This document shows positions 1 to 11,024 of a stretch of 64,000 nucleotides of DNA, piece after piece. Below the pieces are notes generated by a model that had not been told where the DNA came from, ran no database searches, and saw only the letters and a program-made list of their open reading frames with translations. Positions within the stretch are counted from its first letter, which is position 1. The number at the start of each line of letters is the position of its first letter. Made by a program: the position numbers and the translations under genes. This DNA comes from Plantactinospora sp039889035 (GTDB lineage Bacteria; Actinomycetota; Actinomycetes; Mycobacteriales; Micromonosporaceae), in contig JBDQQY010000020.1 of NCBI GenBank assembly GCA_039889035.1, positions 1 through 64,000 on the forward strand, read 5' to 3'.

Positions 1-133
1 GCCTGCTACCGGGCCACCTGGCTGTTACCCGGACCGGACTTCCACCGGCAAGCGACGACGAGCTTGCGAAACAAGCCATCAACCAAACATCTGATCAACC
101 ACCTATCCCTACTGGACGCACAGGAGACTCCGG

Positions 134-1627
134 ATGAAGCGAAGACTCGCCACGCTGGCAACGGTGACCCTGCTGCCGGTGGGCATCCTCGGCACCGTGG
201 CCCCACCCGCCGCCGCGGCGCCCGACAACGGCACCCCGGACCGGGCCCCGGCTACCGCCGAGGCGGCCACCGCAGAGATGCTCACCGCGATGCAGCGCGA
301 CCTCGGGCTCACCGCCGCGCAGGCCCGGACCAGGATCAGCCGGGACGACCAGGCCAGCCGGGCCGACGCCGGGCTGCGCAAGTCGCTCGGCCGGGCGTAC
401 GCCGGCGGCTGGATCTCGCCCGCCGGTGACCTGGTGGTGGCGGTCACCGACCGTGCCCAGGCCGCCCGGGTGACCGCCGCCGGTGCCCAGCCGAGGCTGG
501 TCGCCCGCAGCGCCGCCCAGCTCGACGGGGTCAAGTCCGGGCTGGACCGGGCCGCCGCCAAGGCATCGGCCCGCTCGGTACCCGGCTGGTACGTCGACGC
601 GCCCACCAACAGCGTCGTGGTGCTGGCCAGCGGCGGTACGGCGGCTGCCACCGCGTTCGTCGCGGCCAGCGGGGTGGACGCCGCGGCGGTACGGGTCGTC
701 GCCACCACCGAGGCGCCCCGGCTCTACTACGACGTCCGGGGCGGCGACGCCTACTACATGGGCGGCCGCTGCTCGGTCGGCTTCTCCGTCACCGGCGGTT
801 TCGTCACGGCCGGGCACTGCGGCCGGACCGGTACCGCCACCCAGGGCTACAACCAGGTCGCCCAGGGCACCTTCCGGGGCTCGTCCTTCCCGGGCAACGA
901 CTACGCCTGGGTGCAGACCAACACCAACTGGACCCCGCAGCCGTGGGTCAACGACTACGCGGGCGGCAACGTGACGGTCGCCGGTTCGACCGAGTCCGCG
1001 GTCGGCGCGGCGATCTGCCGGTCCGGCTCGACCACCGGCTGGCGGTGCGGCACGGTGCAGGCGAAGAACCAGACCGTCAACTACGCGGAGGGCTCGGTCA
1101 GCGGCCTGACCCGGACCAACGCCTGCGCCGAGCCGGGTGACTCGGGCGGCTCGTGGCTCTCCGGCCAGCAGGCCCAGGGCGTCACCTCCGGCGGCTCGGG
1201 CAACTGCTCGTCCGGTGGCACCACCTACTTCCAGCCGGTCAACGAGATCCTCTCGGTGTACGGGCTGACCCTGCGTACCAGCGGGGGCGGGCCCGGTGAG
1301 CCGCCGCCGACCGGTACCTGCACCGGCTACGCCAGCACCTTCAGCGGCTCGCTGGCCGCCGGCGGGGTGCAGTACCAGCCGAACGGCAGCTACTACCAGA
1401 CGACCCGGTCCGGCACCCACCGCGGCTGCCTCGACGGACCGTCCGGAGTGGACTTCGACCTCTACCTGCAGCGCTGGAACGGCAGCTCCTGGGTGACCGT
1501 CGCCCAGGGCACCTCGGCCGGGCCGGACGAGACGACCTCGTACAGCGGCGCGGCCGGGTACTACCGGTACGCCGTCGACGCGTACAGCGGGTCGGGCAGC
1601 TACACCCTCGGCGCCACCGCGCCCTGA
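134..1627 (+). CDS. Secreted S1 family serine protease (streptogrisin / alpha-lytic protease type)
   Basis: This 497-aa preproprotein would be exported and would cleave proteins outside the cell. It starts at an ATG preceded by AGGAG. Residues 1-30 form a Sec signal peptide ending in an alanine-rich cleavage region, and about 35-195 form an alpha-lytic-type propeptide. The chymotrypsin-fold domain follows, with the triad visible as His228 (TAGHCG), Asp256 (NDYAW) and Ser337 (GDSGGS). After a Gly/Pro linker near residue 420 comes an 80-aa C-terminal beta-rich domain of pre-peptidase or carbohydrate-binding type. The family assignment is secure; the substrate is unknown. A strong hairpin lies just after the stop. 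Confidence 0.95.
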   Translation: MKRRLATLATVTLLPVGILGTVAPPAAAAPDNGTPDRAPATAEAATAEMLTAMQRDLGLTAAQARTRISRDDQASRADAGLRKSLGRAYAGGWISPAGDLVVAVTDRAQAARVTAAGAQPRLVARSAAQLDGVKSGLDRAAAKASARSVPGWYVDAPTNSVVVLASGGTAAATAFVAASGVDAAAVRVVATTEAPRLYYDVRGGDAYYMGGRCSVGFSVTGGFVTAGHCGRTGTATQGYNQVAQGTFRGSSFPGNDYAWVQTNTNWTPQPWVNDYAGGNVTVAGSTESAVGAAICRSGSTTGWRCGTVQAKNQTVNYAEGSVSGLTRTNACAEPGDSGGSWLSGQQAQGVTSGGSGNCSSGGTTYFQPVNEILSVYGLTLRTSGGGPGEPPPTGTCTGYASTFSGSLAAGGVQYQPNGSYYQTTRSGTHRGCLDGPSGVDFDLYLQRWNGSSWVTVAQGTSAGPDETTSYSGAAGYYRYAVDAYSGSGSYTLGATAP

Positions 1628-1671
1628 CCGGCGGACCGGTTCCGCCACCCGGCGTACCCGCCTCGATCGCC

Positions 1672-1706
1672 CCGGGCTCCCCGCGCGCGCCACGTGGGGA
1701 GCCCGG
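1672..1706 (+). terminator. Hairpin after the S1 protease gene
   Basis: CCGGGCTCCCC at 1672-1682 pairs perfectly with GGGGAGCCCGG at 1696-1706, leaving a 13-nt loop. It lies about 45 bp past the protease stop. There is no U-tract, as is usual for actinomycete terminators. Confidence 0.65.
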
Positions 1707-1777
1707 TGGCGCCGGCCGGCGCAGGTACCTCGACGCCGACCGGTGCGAACCGGCCGGAAGCGGGTACCGGTACCGGC

Positions 1778-2014
1778 ATGACCGACATGATCCCGCCCGA
1801 GGACGACCGGGAGACGGTACGCCGGGTCGCCGCCGCGCACACCGCCGCCTCCCGCGACGTCGAGGCCTTCCTGCGCCGGGTACCGGCGCTGCCGAGCCCC
1901 GAGGACATCGCCGAGTACGCGGCGCTGCTGGCCCGGGAGGAGGCGCTGCGCACTGAGCGGACCGATGCCGCCGATGCCGCCGGGCTGAACGTCCCGAGCA
2001 TCGGCGGCGCCTGA
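1778..2014 (+). CDS. Small protein of unknown function, 78 aa
   Basis: I do not recognise this family. The reading frame is open further upstream, but the plausible starts are the ATG at 1778 or the one at 1787, because the upstream extension is low-complexity Gly/Thr/Ala and covers the preceding hairpin. The protein is acidic and helical with heptad-like leucine and alanine spacing. It has no signal peptide, cysteine or membrane segment. No good ribosome binding site is visible. It ends just before a strong hairpin shared with the convergent DUF3140 gene. The coding call rests on codon bias and clean termination. Confidence 0.5.
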   Translation: MTDMIPPEDDRETVRRVAAAHTAASRDVEAFLRRVPALPSPEDIAEYAALLAREEALRTERTDAADAAGLNVPSIGGA

Positions 2015-2024
2015 ACCGGTCCCC

Positions 2025-2066
2025 GTCCGGCCCGTTCGCGGCGGGTACGCACGAACGGGGCCGGAC
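2025..2066. terminator. Bidirectional hairpin between convergent genes
   Basis: The arm at 2025-2038 (GTCCGGCCCGTTCG) pairs with 2052-2066 with a single bulged G. It sits between the small plus-strand gene and the minus-strand DUF3140 gene, so it could terminate both. Confidence 0.6.
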
Positions 2067-2149
2067 CGGAGTGGTCGCAGCCTCGCCGCCCACGGCCTCG
2101 GCGTGGTGATCGAGACCGGGGCACGCCACCTGCTGGAGGTGAGCCCCGG

Positions 2150-2500
2150 CTACCGCTCGATCAGCGGGTCGTGGCCGAGGTCGAGCAGGGCCCGCCGCCA
2201 CTCCTCGTCGGTCGCGCCGCCGGGTGGCCGGGTGTCGATCAGGTCCTGGATCTCGGCGACCGTCTCCCGCATGAGCTGGATGTCGCCGTCGGTCAGGTCG
2301 ACCTTGCGCTTGCCCAGGATGGCGAGGATCTGCCGGCCCGGCTCCGGCAGCCCGAGATCCGGGTCGGCGCCGAACGCCTGTTCGCCGGAGCCCTGGGTGA
2401 GCAGCCAGTTGCGGAGCTGCTCGGAGGTGACGTTGACGCGGCTGTGGAAGTCCTGCCACAACTGCTCCACCTCCGGTTCCACCCGTTGCTGCCGGGCCAT
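2150..2500 (-). CDS. DUF3140 family protein
   Basis: This 116-aa protein resembles the DUF3140 family: an N-terminal segment LWQDFHSRVNVTSEQLRNWL, then a hinge, then a helix around DGDIQLMRETVAEIQDLI and a Trp-Arg-containing C-terminus (EEWRRALLDLGHDP). The family is common in actinobacteria and has no established function; small DNA-associated roles have been guessed. A GGAGGAGG site precedes tandem GTG-ATG codons; the ATG at 2500 has the better spacing, and the GTG at 2503 is the alternative. Its start overlaps the stop of the preceding 54-aa gene, so the two are translationally coupled downstream of the Clp ATPase. Confidence 0.8.
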   Translation of the reverse strand: MARQQRVEPEVEQLWQDFHSRVNVTSEQLRNWLLTQGSGEQAFGADPDLGLPEPGRQILAILGKRKVDLTDGDIQLMRETVAEIQDLIDTRPPGGATDEEWRRALLDLGHDPLIER

Positions 2501-2664
2501 CACGCCTCCTCCGCCGGCGGCGACTCGGGCCGGGCCGGCTCCTCCTCGGTACGGTTCCGGTTCCGCTGCGGTGGCCGGGGGCGCGCCGGGCCGGCGGCGG
2601 CCGGCGGCCGCAGCACGGCGTCGGTCTTCGCGCTCTTCTCGCGGTTCTCCTCGGGCTGGCTCAC
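2500..2664 (-). CDS. Small Pro/Arg/Glu-rich protein, 54 aa
   Basis: This is a short hydrophilic protein of low complexity, starting at a GTG behind an excellent AGGAGGAG site. The same frame remains open back to 2844 at the end of the Clp gene, but that region lacks a better start. The composition (charged N-terminal third, then Pro/Arg/Asn and an acidic tail) suggests an intrinsically disordered protein. It lies between the Clp ATPase and DUF3140 genes and overlaps the latter's start. I do not recognise a family, and a real product is inferred mainly from the ribosome binding site and coupling. Confidence 0.5.
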   Translation of the reverse strand: MSQPEENREKSAKTDAVLRPPAAAGPARPRPPQRNRNRTEEEPARPESPPAEEA

Positions 2665-2840
2665 GCCGCTCTCCTCCTCTCGCCCCGGCTCCCGCCGGGC
2701 GGGTCGTACCGGCAGATCCGGTTCTGCGGCGGTCCCGGCGCGCGGGGATCCCAGACTCCCGGCGAGCGGGCGCGCTCCCCGACCGGGCCCGCCGGTCCGG
2801 TACGTCCGCGGCCCGGACGGGCCACCGGGCGGCTGTCGGC

Positions 2841-5411
<2,571 letters not shown>

Positions 5412-5523
5412 CTCTCGTCCCCCTCACGGGCGCGGGCACTGGCGTCACCTCGGCTACCCGGCGGAAGGCCCGACAAACGCGCCGTAACCACAGGCCGGAC
5501 GGCCGGGATGGCAGGCTGGGCGG

Positions 5524-5925
5524 ATGGTCGCCGAACCTCTGCTCGTCGTGGACGCCGCCAACGTGGTGGGCTCCCGCCCGGACGGCTGGTGGCGGGACCG
5601 CGCCGGGGCCACCGCACGGTTGCGGGACCGGCTGGCCCGCCTGGCCCGGCTCGGCCTGCCCGGGCTGGCCCCGCCGGTCGAGATGGTGCTGGTGGTGGAG
5701 GGCGCGGCCCGCCGGGTGGAGCCGGCCGAGGGCGTCCGGGTGGTGGCGGCGGAGCGCTCCGGCGACGACGCCATCGTGGGCCTGGTCGAGGCGGAGGGTG
5801 CCGGCCGGAGCTGCCTGGTGGTCACCGCCGACCGGGCGCTGCGGGCCCGTGTCACCGCACTCGGCGCAGAGGTACGCGGACCGCGCTGGCTCACCGAGCC
5901 ACTGGACCGGGTGCCGGAGAACTGA
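5524..5925 (+). CDS. NYN/PIN-like domain protein, possible ribonuclease
   Basis: The 133-aa protein opens with LLVVDAANVVGSRPDGWW, the pattern of NYN/PIN-fold nucleases, where an early Asp and Asn help bind metal. Further acidic residues appear in ERSGDDAI and in VVTADRALRAR, matching the other conserved positions of the fold. Close homologues in actinomycetes are often labelled NTP pyrophosphohydrolase, which I consider less likely from the motifs. It is a single-domain cytoplasmic protein, divergent from the Clp ATPase gene with about 110 bp between. Nuclease activity is inferred from the fold only. Confidence 0.7.
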   Translation: MVAEPLLVVDAANVVGSRPDGWWRDRAGATARLRDRLARLARLGLPGLAPPVEMVLVVEGAARRVEPAEGVRVVAAERSGDDAIVGLVEAEGAGRSCLVVTADRALRARVTALGAEVRGPRWLTEPLDRVPEN

Positions 5926-6125
5926 CCCCGACAGCCTGGAAGTTGCAGGACTGAGCTGGACTTGGCCGGCTGCCGCCAGACAACTGTCGGAGATCCGACT
6001 GAGTAGTCGTACGGTGGCACAAAGTGGGAGGAAGCGTGGCGTACGGCCGGCGTCGCCGGGATCACCTGGGAACGGACAGCCGGGCAGCAAACGCCCAGGG
6101 CGCCGCAGAGCGCCGATCGGGATAA

Positions 6126-6139
6126 GCTCTAATTAGAGC
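6126..6139. promoter_or_regulatory. 14-bp perfect palindrome upstream of the FtsK-like operon
   Basis: GCTCTAATTAGAGC is perfectly self-complementary with an AT-rich core in very GC-rich DNA. It overlaps a possible -10 hexamer (TAAGCT, 6123-6128) and ends about 13 bp before the AGGAGG of the first gene. This placement fits a repressor operator. Confidence 0.5.
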
Positions 6140-6165
6140 CCTCCCCGCCCCCAGGAGGTTTCGTC

Positions 6166-6426
6166 GTGGCCAGTGTCGCCGAGCTGAAAGCGGCCATCGA
6201 TGCCGCACTCCAGCAGATCGGCGACGGCCAGGCTGCGGTGCAGGCCGCCAGCGACAAGCTCGCCGAGGCGCAGCAGACCCTGGCCGGGGCACTGGAGGGA
6301 AGTGGACACTCCACTGTCGACGCCGCGCAGGCGTCGCTCTCGCAGGCCGCTCAGGAGTTGGAGGAGTGCCTCGCCGCGACTCTCGCCGCCGTCGAACACG
6401 CCCAGCTCTACGTCTCGACGCTGTAG
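6166..6426 (+). CDS. 86-aa helical-hairpin protein, first gene of the FtsK-like operon
   Basis: It begins at a GTG with a strong AGGAGG. The protein is almost all Ala, Gln, Glu and Leu, and predicts as two long amphipathic helices (about 3-43 and 52-84) joined by a Gly-Ser-rich turn at 44-51. Length and shape resemble WXG100/ESAT-6-like secreted proteins, but there is no WXG and no YxxxD/E tail, so membership is not established. The stop is 8 bp before the next gene, and all four genes run together. It might be a substrate, a partner of the ATPase, or a structural coiled coil. The coding call is secure; the function is unknown. Confidence 0.8.
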   Translation: MASVAELKAAIDAALQQIGDGQAAVQAASDKLAEAQQTLAGALEGSGHSTVDAAQASLSQAAQELEECLAATLAAVEHAQLYVSTL

Positions 6427-6434
6427 AGCAGCGG

Positions 6435-7301
6435 ATGTCCATCATCGAGGAGTTGGGCGCCCGGGTGCGGGCCACGTCCGACGAACTGCCGGTCGAGCTG
6501 GTGATCAAGGCACTCGACCACCTGAAACTCGCCTCCGAGCGGCTGCGCTGGGTCCGGCAGGAGTCGGCCGACCCGATGGGCGTACCGGAACTGTCGGCGG
6601 CCACCGAGCACCTGGAGACGGCCGGGCACGCGCTGCGGCTCGCCCAGGACCAGTTCGCGACGTACCTGACCGCGATCGGGCTGGGCCGGGACGGCCCGCC
6701 CGCCGCCGGTCCGCAGCGGCCGGCCGCCCGCCCCGGCGCCCGGGGTCCGGCCGACCCGTCCGGGCCGGCCCGGCGGGCCGCTCCCGCCGCGACCGGCGGC
6801 TGGTGGTCGGTCCGGGTGGCCGAGCTGTTCGACCGGCGGGACACCCCGGCGCCCAAGCCGGACCGCGAGATCACCGACGCGGAGGAGTTGCTCCGCCGGG
6901 TGACCAGCGGCGTCCGGTCCGGCGACCGGACCCGGCTGCACACCGAGCTGCGCGCGGTGGAGGCGAACGTCGGCCTGGGCCTCGCCTCGGTCGCCCCGCC
7001 GATGCTGCGCGACCTGGCCACCGAACTGCTCGGCCACCCGCCCCGGGCGGCGGACCTGCCGAGACTGCGCCGTGAGGTCACCGGTCAGGTCCAGGACCTG
7101 GTGCCCAACCTGCCGCCGGGAGTGCTCGACACACTGCTGAGCCGGGTCTGCCGGATGCCGCCGCCGAAGGAGCCGGTCGAGCAGCCGCATCCGGCCGATC
7201 CCGCGGTCGCCGCCGGGGTCCTCACCGGACTGCTGATGCGCCGGCTCGGCCTCGACCAGCGACCCGTCACCGCTCGCGCACCCCGGGACACCCATGCCTG
7301 A
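6435..7301 (+). CDS. Unknown 288-aa protein of the FtsK-like operon
   Basis: The start is the ATG at 6435 (MSIIEELGARVR), 8 bp after the first gene; an upstream extension overlaps that gene and is rejected. The N-terminal 80 residues are helical (LVIKALDHLKLASERLRWV), followed by a Pro/Ala/Arg-rich linker at about 85-125. A conserved-looking segment with WWSVRVAELF comes next, then an acidic and helical C-terminal half. There is no signal peptide, membrane span or catalytic motif I recognise. The stop overlaps the ATPase start by 8 bp, so the two are translationally coupled. It may be an adaptor linking the small protein to the ATPase, but this is inference from position. Confidence 0.8.
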   Translation: MSIIEELGARVRATSDELPVELVIKALDHLKLASERLRWVRQESADPMGVPELSAATEHLETAGHALRLAQDQFATYLTAIGLGRDGPPAAGPQRPAARPGARGPADPSGPARRAAPAATGGWWSVRVAELFDRRDTPAPKPDREITDAEELLRRVTSGVRSGDRTRLHTELRAVEANVGLGLASVAPPMLRDLATELLGHPPRAADLPRLRREVTGQVQDLVPNLPPGVLDTLLSRVCRMPPPKEPVEQPHPADPAVAAGVLTGLLMRRLGLDQRPVTARAPRDTHA

Positions 7302-10125
7302 CCTACGGACCCAGCTCGTCGACCGGGTCCGCACCATGCTGTCGCACGCCCTGGGCGCGTCCCGGGCCCGGCTCACGGCGGCGCGGACCGAACTCGGTAC
7401 CACACAGGACCGGCTGCGCCGGATCCGGGAGGCGGCCGCTCGGGTTCCCGGCCGGGTCGGTGCGGAACGGGACCGCCGGGTCGCCGAACTCTCCGACCGG
7501 TACGGGGCGGAGATCGGCCGGCTCGCCTCCCGGGCCGCCGAGGCCGCCGCCCGGGAGGCGCCCGGTGCCGCCAGTACGGAGTGGACGGGCTGGCAGCCCA
7601 GCCCGGTGGTCCGGGGCGAGGCACCGGGACCGCTGCGGATCGGCACCGTACGGCTGCCCGGCAGCGTGCCCGTACCGGCGCTGGTGCCGCTGCTCGACGC
7701 CGGCCACGTACACCTGTCCGGGGCCGACCGGGGCGGCTGCGACGCGGTGGTCGCCGCGCTGCTGCTCCGGGCCCTGGGCCGGGCCGATCCCGGCGCGCTC
7801 CGGCTGGTCGGCTACGACCCGGAGCACCTCGGCGGCGGGCTGGCCGGCTTCGCCCCGCTCTCCACCGCCGGGCTGCTCACCTTCGTCGGGCCGGGCGGGC
7901 TGGCCCGGCTCCTCGACGACCTCGTCGACCAGATCCGACGGATCAACGAGACCGTGCTGGCCGGCGAGTACGCCTCGCTGCGCGAGCTGGCCGCGGCGAC
8001 CGGCCGGCGCCCCGAGCCGTGGCGGATCGCGGTGCTGCTCGGCGGCGACGAACTGTCCCGGCACGAGCGGGGCCAGCTCGACCGGGTGGCCCGGACCGGT
8101 GCCGCCTGCGGCGTGCACCTGGTGGTACGCGGCATCGACCTGCCCGACGAGCCGGACGTGCACCGGGTGGTGGTCGACGGCGGCACCGCCCGGCTGGACG
8201 GCTGCCCCGAACTGCCGGTACGCCCCGACCCGGCCCCGCCGGCCGCACTGGTCACCGAGACCTGCCGGGAGGTGGCGACCCGGGTCAACGCCGGGCCGCC
8301 GCCGACACCCTTCACCGACCTGCTCCCGCCGGTCGACGAGATGTGGCGGGAAGACTCGGCCGCCGGTCTCGTCGCGCCGATCGGTGACGGTCCGCACGGC
8401 CGGCCGGTGACGCTGACCCTCGGCGACTACCCGCCGCACGCGCTGATCGGCGGCCCGTCCGGTACCGGCAAGACCAACCTGATCTTCGCCTGGATCGGCT
8501 CGCTCGCCGCCCGGTACTCCCCCGCCGAGCTGGAGTTCTATCTGCTGGACTTCAAGGAGGGGGTGTCGTTCGCCCGGTTCGCCCAGGGCCGCCGCGACCC
8601 GAGCTGGCTGCCGCACATGCGGCTGGTCGGGATCAACGTCAACACCGACCGGGAGTTCGGGTTGGCCCTGCTGCGGTTCCTCGCCGAGGAGCTGCGCCGC
8701 CGGGCGGACGCGGCCAAGCGGCACGAGGTGACCAAGCTGGCCGAGCTGCGCGCGGTGGACCCGACCGGTCGCTGGCCGAGGATCGTCGCCGTGGTCGACG
8801 AGTTCCAGATGCTGCTGGCCGGCCGGGACGCGGTGGCCCGGGAGGCGGCCGACCTGCTGGAGGATCTGGCCCGGCGGGGGCGTTCCCAGGGCATCCACCT
8901 GGTGCTGGCCTCGCAGGACGTCCGGGGCATCGAGGCGCTCTGGGGCCGACCCGCGCTGGTCGCCCAGTTCACCCTGCGGATCGCGCTGCCCAAGGCGCTG
9001 CGCATCCTGGCCGAACGCAACGACGCCGCGCAGGTGCTGCCCCGGCACCACGCGATCGTCAACGCCGAGTCGGGGATGTCCGAGGGCAACCAGGTGGCCC
9101 GGATCCCGGCGGCCAGCGACTGGGGTACCTGGAGCGACCTCCAGCACCGGCTGTGGCGGATGCGCCCGCCGGACGCGGCCCCGGCCCGGCTCTTCGACGG
9201 CGACGCGATCCCCCGGCTGGACGAGGCACCGGACTTCGTCGCGCTGCGCCCGCCGGGCGAGCCGGCCCCGGCCGGAGGTGCCCGGGACCGCGCGGCCGGC
9301 GGGGCGATCTGGCCCGAGGGGGTCGGGCCGGAGCGGAGCGCCGCGCCGAACGGCGGCACACCGGTCCAGGCCGGCGCGGACCGGACCGGGGGTGCGGAGC
9401 GGACCGGTGGCGGCGCCCGAGGGCCGGTGGCGCTGCTCGGCGAGATCATCGACGTGCAGGCGCGGTCGGCCGGGATGCGGCTGCCCCGGGCACCGGGCCG
9501 GAACCTGGCCGTACTGGGCACCGGGGTGGACGAGGCCTGCGCCGTGCTGGACGCGGCGGCCCGGTCGCTGCGCCGCCAGCACCGGCCCGGCACCGCCCGG
9601 TTCTCCATCGCCTGCCTGGACCCGGACGCCGACACCGCCGCCCGGGCGCTCTACGAGGCGCTCGGCACCGACGCCGCCTGGTACTCCGAGGAGGACATCG
9701 GCGAGCTGATGGCCGAGACGGCCGACGGACTGGGTTCCGGCGGCACTCCGGGCGAGCCGCACTACCTGCTGCTCTACGCCGTCGACGCGGCCGCCGGCCA
9801 GCTCGGTACCACCATCGGGCGGCGGTCCGGCCTGGACCACCTGCGGCACGTGCTGCACAACGGGCCGGAGCGGCGTACCCACACCCTGGCCTGGTGGCGA
9901 GGGGTGGCCCGGCTGCGGGCGGACCTCGGCGGCCCGGCGTCGCGTACCGACCAGATCGGCGCCTGGGTCGCGCTCGACGTGCAGGGCGGCGAGCTGACCT
10001 CGGCGCTCTACCCCGGGGCCGGCGGTGGCCCGGACTGGTACCCCCGGCCGTGGCGCGGGCTCTTCTTCGACCGCTCGGTGCACCGGACCGGTCAAGTGAT
10101 CATCCCCTATGGACCCTCCCGATGA
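7294..10125 (+). CDS. FtsK/SpoIIIE-EccC-like ATPase with three tandem ATPase-like domains
   Basis: The 943-aa protein starts with a coiled coil (about 1-95) and has no membrane span. Three FtsK-like segments follow. The first (about 110-300) and third (about 700-943) keep the strand pattern but have degenerate nucleotide motifs (for example HLSGADRGG and LAVLGTGVDE in place of a P-loop). The middle one is intact: Walker A GGPSGTGKT at 386-394, Walker B with Asp502-Glu503, and a LVLASQD sensor-like strand. Three tandem domains recall EccC of type VII secretion, where the active domain is usually the first. It is coupled by overlaps to genes on both sides. DNA or protein translocation is possible; substrate unknown. 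Confidence 0.9.
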   Translation: MPDLRTQLVDRVRTMLSHALGASRARLTAARTELGTTQDRLRRIREAAARVPGRVGAERDRRVAELSDRYGAEIGRLASRAAEAAAREAPGAASTEWTGWQPSPVVRGEAPGPLRIGTVRLPGSVPVPALVPLLDAGHVHLSGADRGGCDAVVAALLLRALGRADPGALRLVGYDPEHLGGGLAGFAPLSTAGLLTFVGPGGLARLLDDLVDQIRRINETVLAGEYASLRELAAATGRRPEPWRIAVLLGGDELSRHERGQLDRVARTGAACGVHLVVRGIDLPDEPDVHRVVVDGGTARLDGCPELPVRPDPAPPAALVTETCREVATRVNAGPPPTPFTDLLPPVDEMWREDSAAGLVAPIGDGPHGRPVTLTLGDYPPHALIGGPSGTGKTNLIFAWIGSLAARYSPAELEFYLLDFKEGVSFARFAQGRRDPSWLPHMRLVGINVNTDREFGLALLRFLAEELRRRADAAKRHEVTKLAELRAVDPTGRWPRIVAVVDEFQMLLAGRDAVAREAADLLEDLARRGRSQGIHLVLASQDVRGIEALWGRPALVAQFTLRIALPKALRILAERNDAAQVLPRHHAIVNAESGMSEGNQVARIPAASDWGTWSDLQHRLWRMRPPDAAPARLFDGDAIPRLDEAPDFVALRPPGEPAPAGGARDRAAGGAIWPEGVGPERSAAPNGGTPVQAGADRTGGAERTGGGARGPVALLGEIIDVQARSAGMRLPRAPGRNLAVLGTGVDEACAVLDAAARSLRRQHRPGTARFSIACLDPDADTAARALYEALGTDAAWYSEEDIGELMAETADGLGSGGTPGEPHYLLLYAVDAAAGQLGTTIGRRSGLDHLRHVLHNGPERRTHTLAWWRGVARLRADLGGPASRTDQIGAWVALDVQGGELTSALYPGAGGGPDWYPRPWRGLFFDRSVHRTGQVIIPYGPSR

Positions 10126-10790
10126 GCGGCGACCTGGAACGGGAGGCCAGTTACGCCCAGGCGATCCGGCGGCTCGCCGAGCTGACCGGCCGGGCCGAGG
10201 CGGAGCGCGCCGAGGCGAACGTCTGGTACGAGCGCCAGTGCGCCGCCGCACAGCGGGCGGTACGCGACGCGGAGCAGGCGGTGCGTCGGGCCGAGGCGGA
10301 GGTGGCGGCGGCGCAGCAGGAGGTGGACCGTACCGAGGCCGAGTCGGTCCACCTGTGGAGCATCCTGCGCGGGCAGTTCGGTGCGGCGGAGCGGCGGGTC
10401 GGCGAGCCACCGGTGCCGCGCAACGGCGTACCGGCCGACGTCGAGGCGCTGCTCGACGGGGTCCGGGAGCTGCTGGACCGGGCCCGGAAACCGGGTGAGC
10501 TGCCGCCGGCCACCCGACCGCTGCTGGCGCTCTTCGGCGTGCTCGGCGCGGCCGCCGCGTACGCCCTCGGGCTGGCCGCCCGGGCCGCCGGTGACCGGTA
10601 CGGCGGCGACCTGGCGGTGGCCATGCCGGTACTCGGGCTGCTGGTGACGCTGCTCGGCCCGGTCGTCGGACTGGCACCGGCCCGGGTACTCGCCGACCGG
10701 CGGCACGCCGGCCTGGACGTACGCTCCGCGCTGGTGGTCGTGGTCGCCGGGCTGGTCACCACCGGGGCCCTGTTCGGCCTGCTCCGCTGA
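10122..10790 (+). CDS. Coiled-coil membrane protein, last gene of the FtsK-like operon
   Basis: The 222-aa protein starts at an ATG overlapping the ATPase stop (ATGA). Residues about 8-95 are a charged coiled coil rich in Ala/Glu/Arg, followed by a short linker. Three hydrophobic segments are visible at about 133-153, 163-186 and 202-221. It could anchor the soluble ATPase to the membrane, supplying what EccC and FtsK carry in the same chain; that is inference. I do not recognise the family. Confidence 0.82.
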   Translation: MSGDLEREASYAQAIRRLAELTGRAEAERAEANVWYERQCAAAQRAVRDAEQAVRRAEAEVAAAQQEVDRTEAESVHLWSILRGQFGAAERRVGEPPVPRNGVPADVEALLDGVRELLDRARKPGELPPATRPLLALFGVLGAAAAYALGLAARAAGDRYGGDLAVAMPVLGLLVTLLGPVVGLAPARVLADRRHAGLDVRSALVVVVAGLVTTGALFGLLR

Positions 10791-10825
10791 CCCGCTGGTG
10801 GTCGAGGCCGGGCAGCAGCGCTCGG

Positions 10826-11024
10826 GCCTGCTCCGCGACGCGGTCGCGGGGCAGGCGGCGTGCGCCCTGACGGCGCGCGACAACGCCGCGAGCTGTCGTC
10901 GGCTCGGGCCGGACCGCGACCGCCTCGCGGAGCAAACGCCCTGCTCCGCTGATGCCGCGCGACCGGGTCGCGGCGCTGTCCTCGGCTCAGGCCGGGACCG
11001 CGACCGCCTCGCGGAGCAGGCGCC
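10826..11024. repeat. Partial duplication and inverted copy at the 3' end of the cupin gene
   Basis: The 43 bp at 10982-11024, which contain the last codons of the JmjC/cupin gene, recur with one indel and three mismatches at 10899-10940. A 23-bp part also occurs inverted at 10826-10848 with a single mismatch. All copies lie in or beside the 196-bp gap between convergent genes. The inverted pair could fold into a long-range stem. Confidence 0.75.

Noticed and set aside
6166..10790. Canonical ESX/type VII secretion locus
   Set aside because: No WXG motif, EccB, EccD, EccE or mycosin is present, so only a loose resemblance is claimed.
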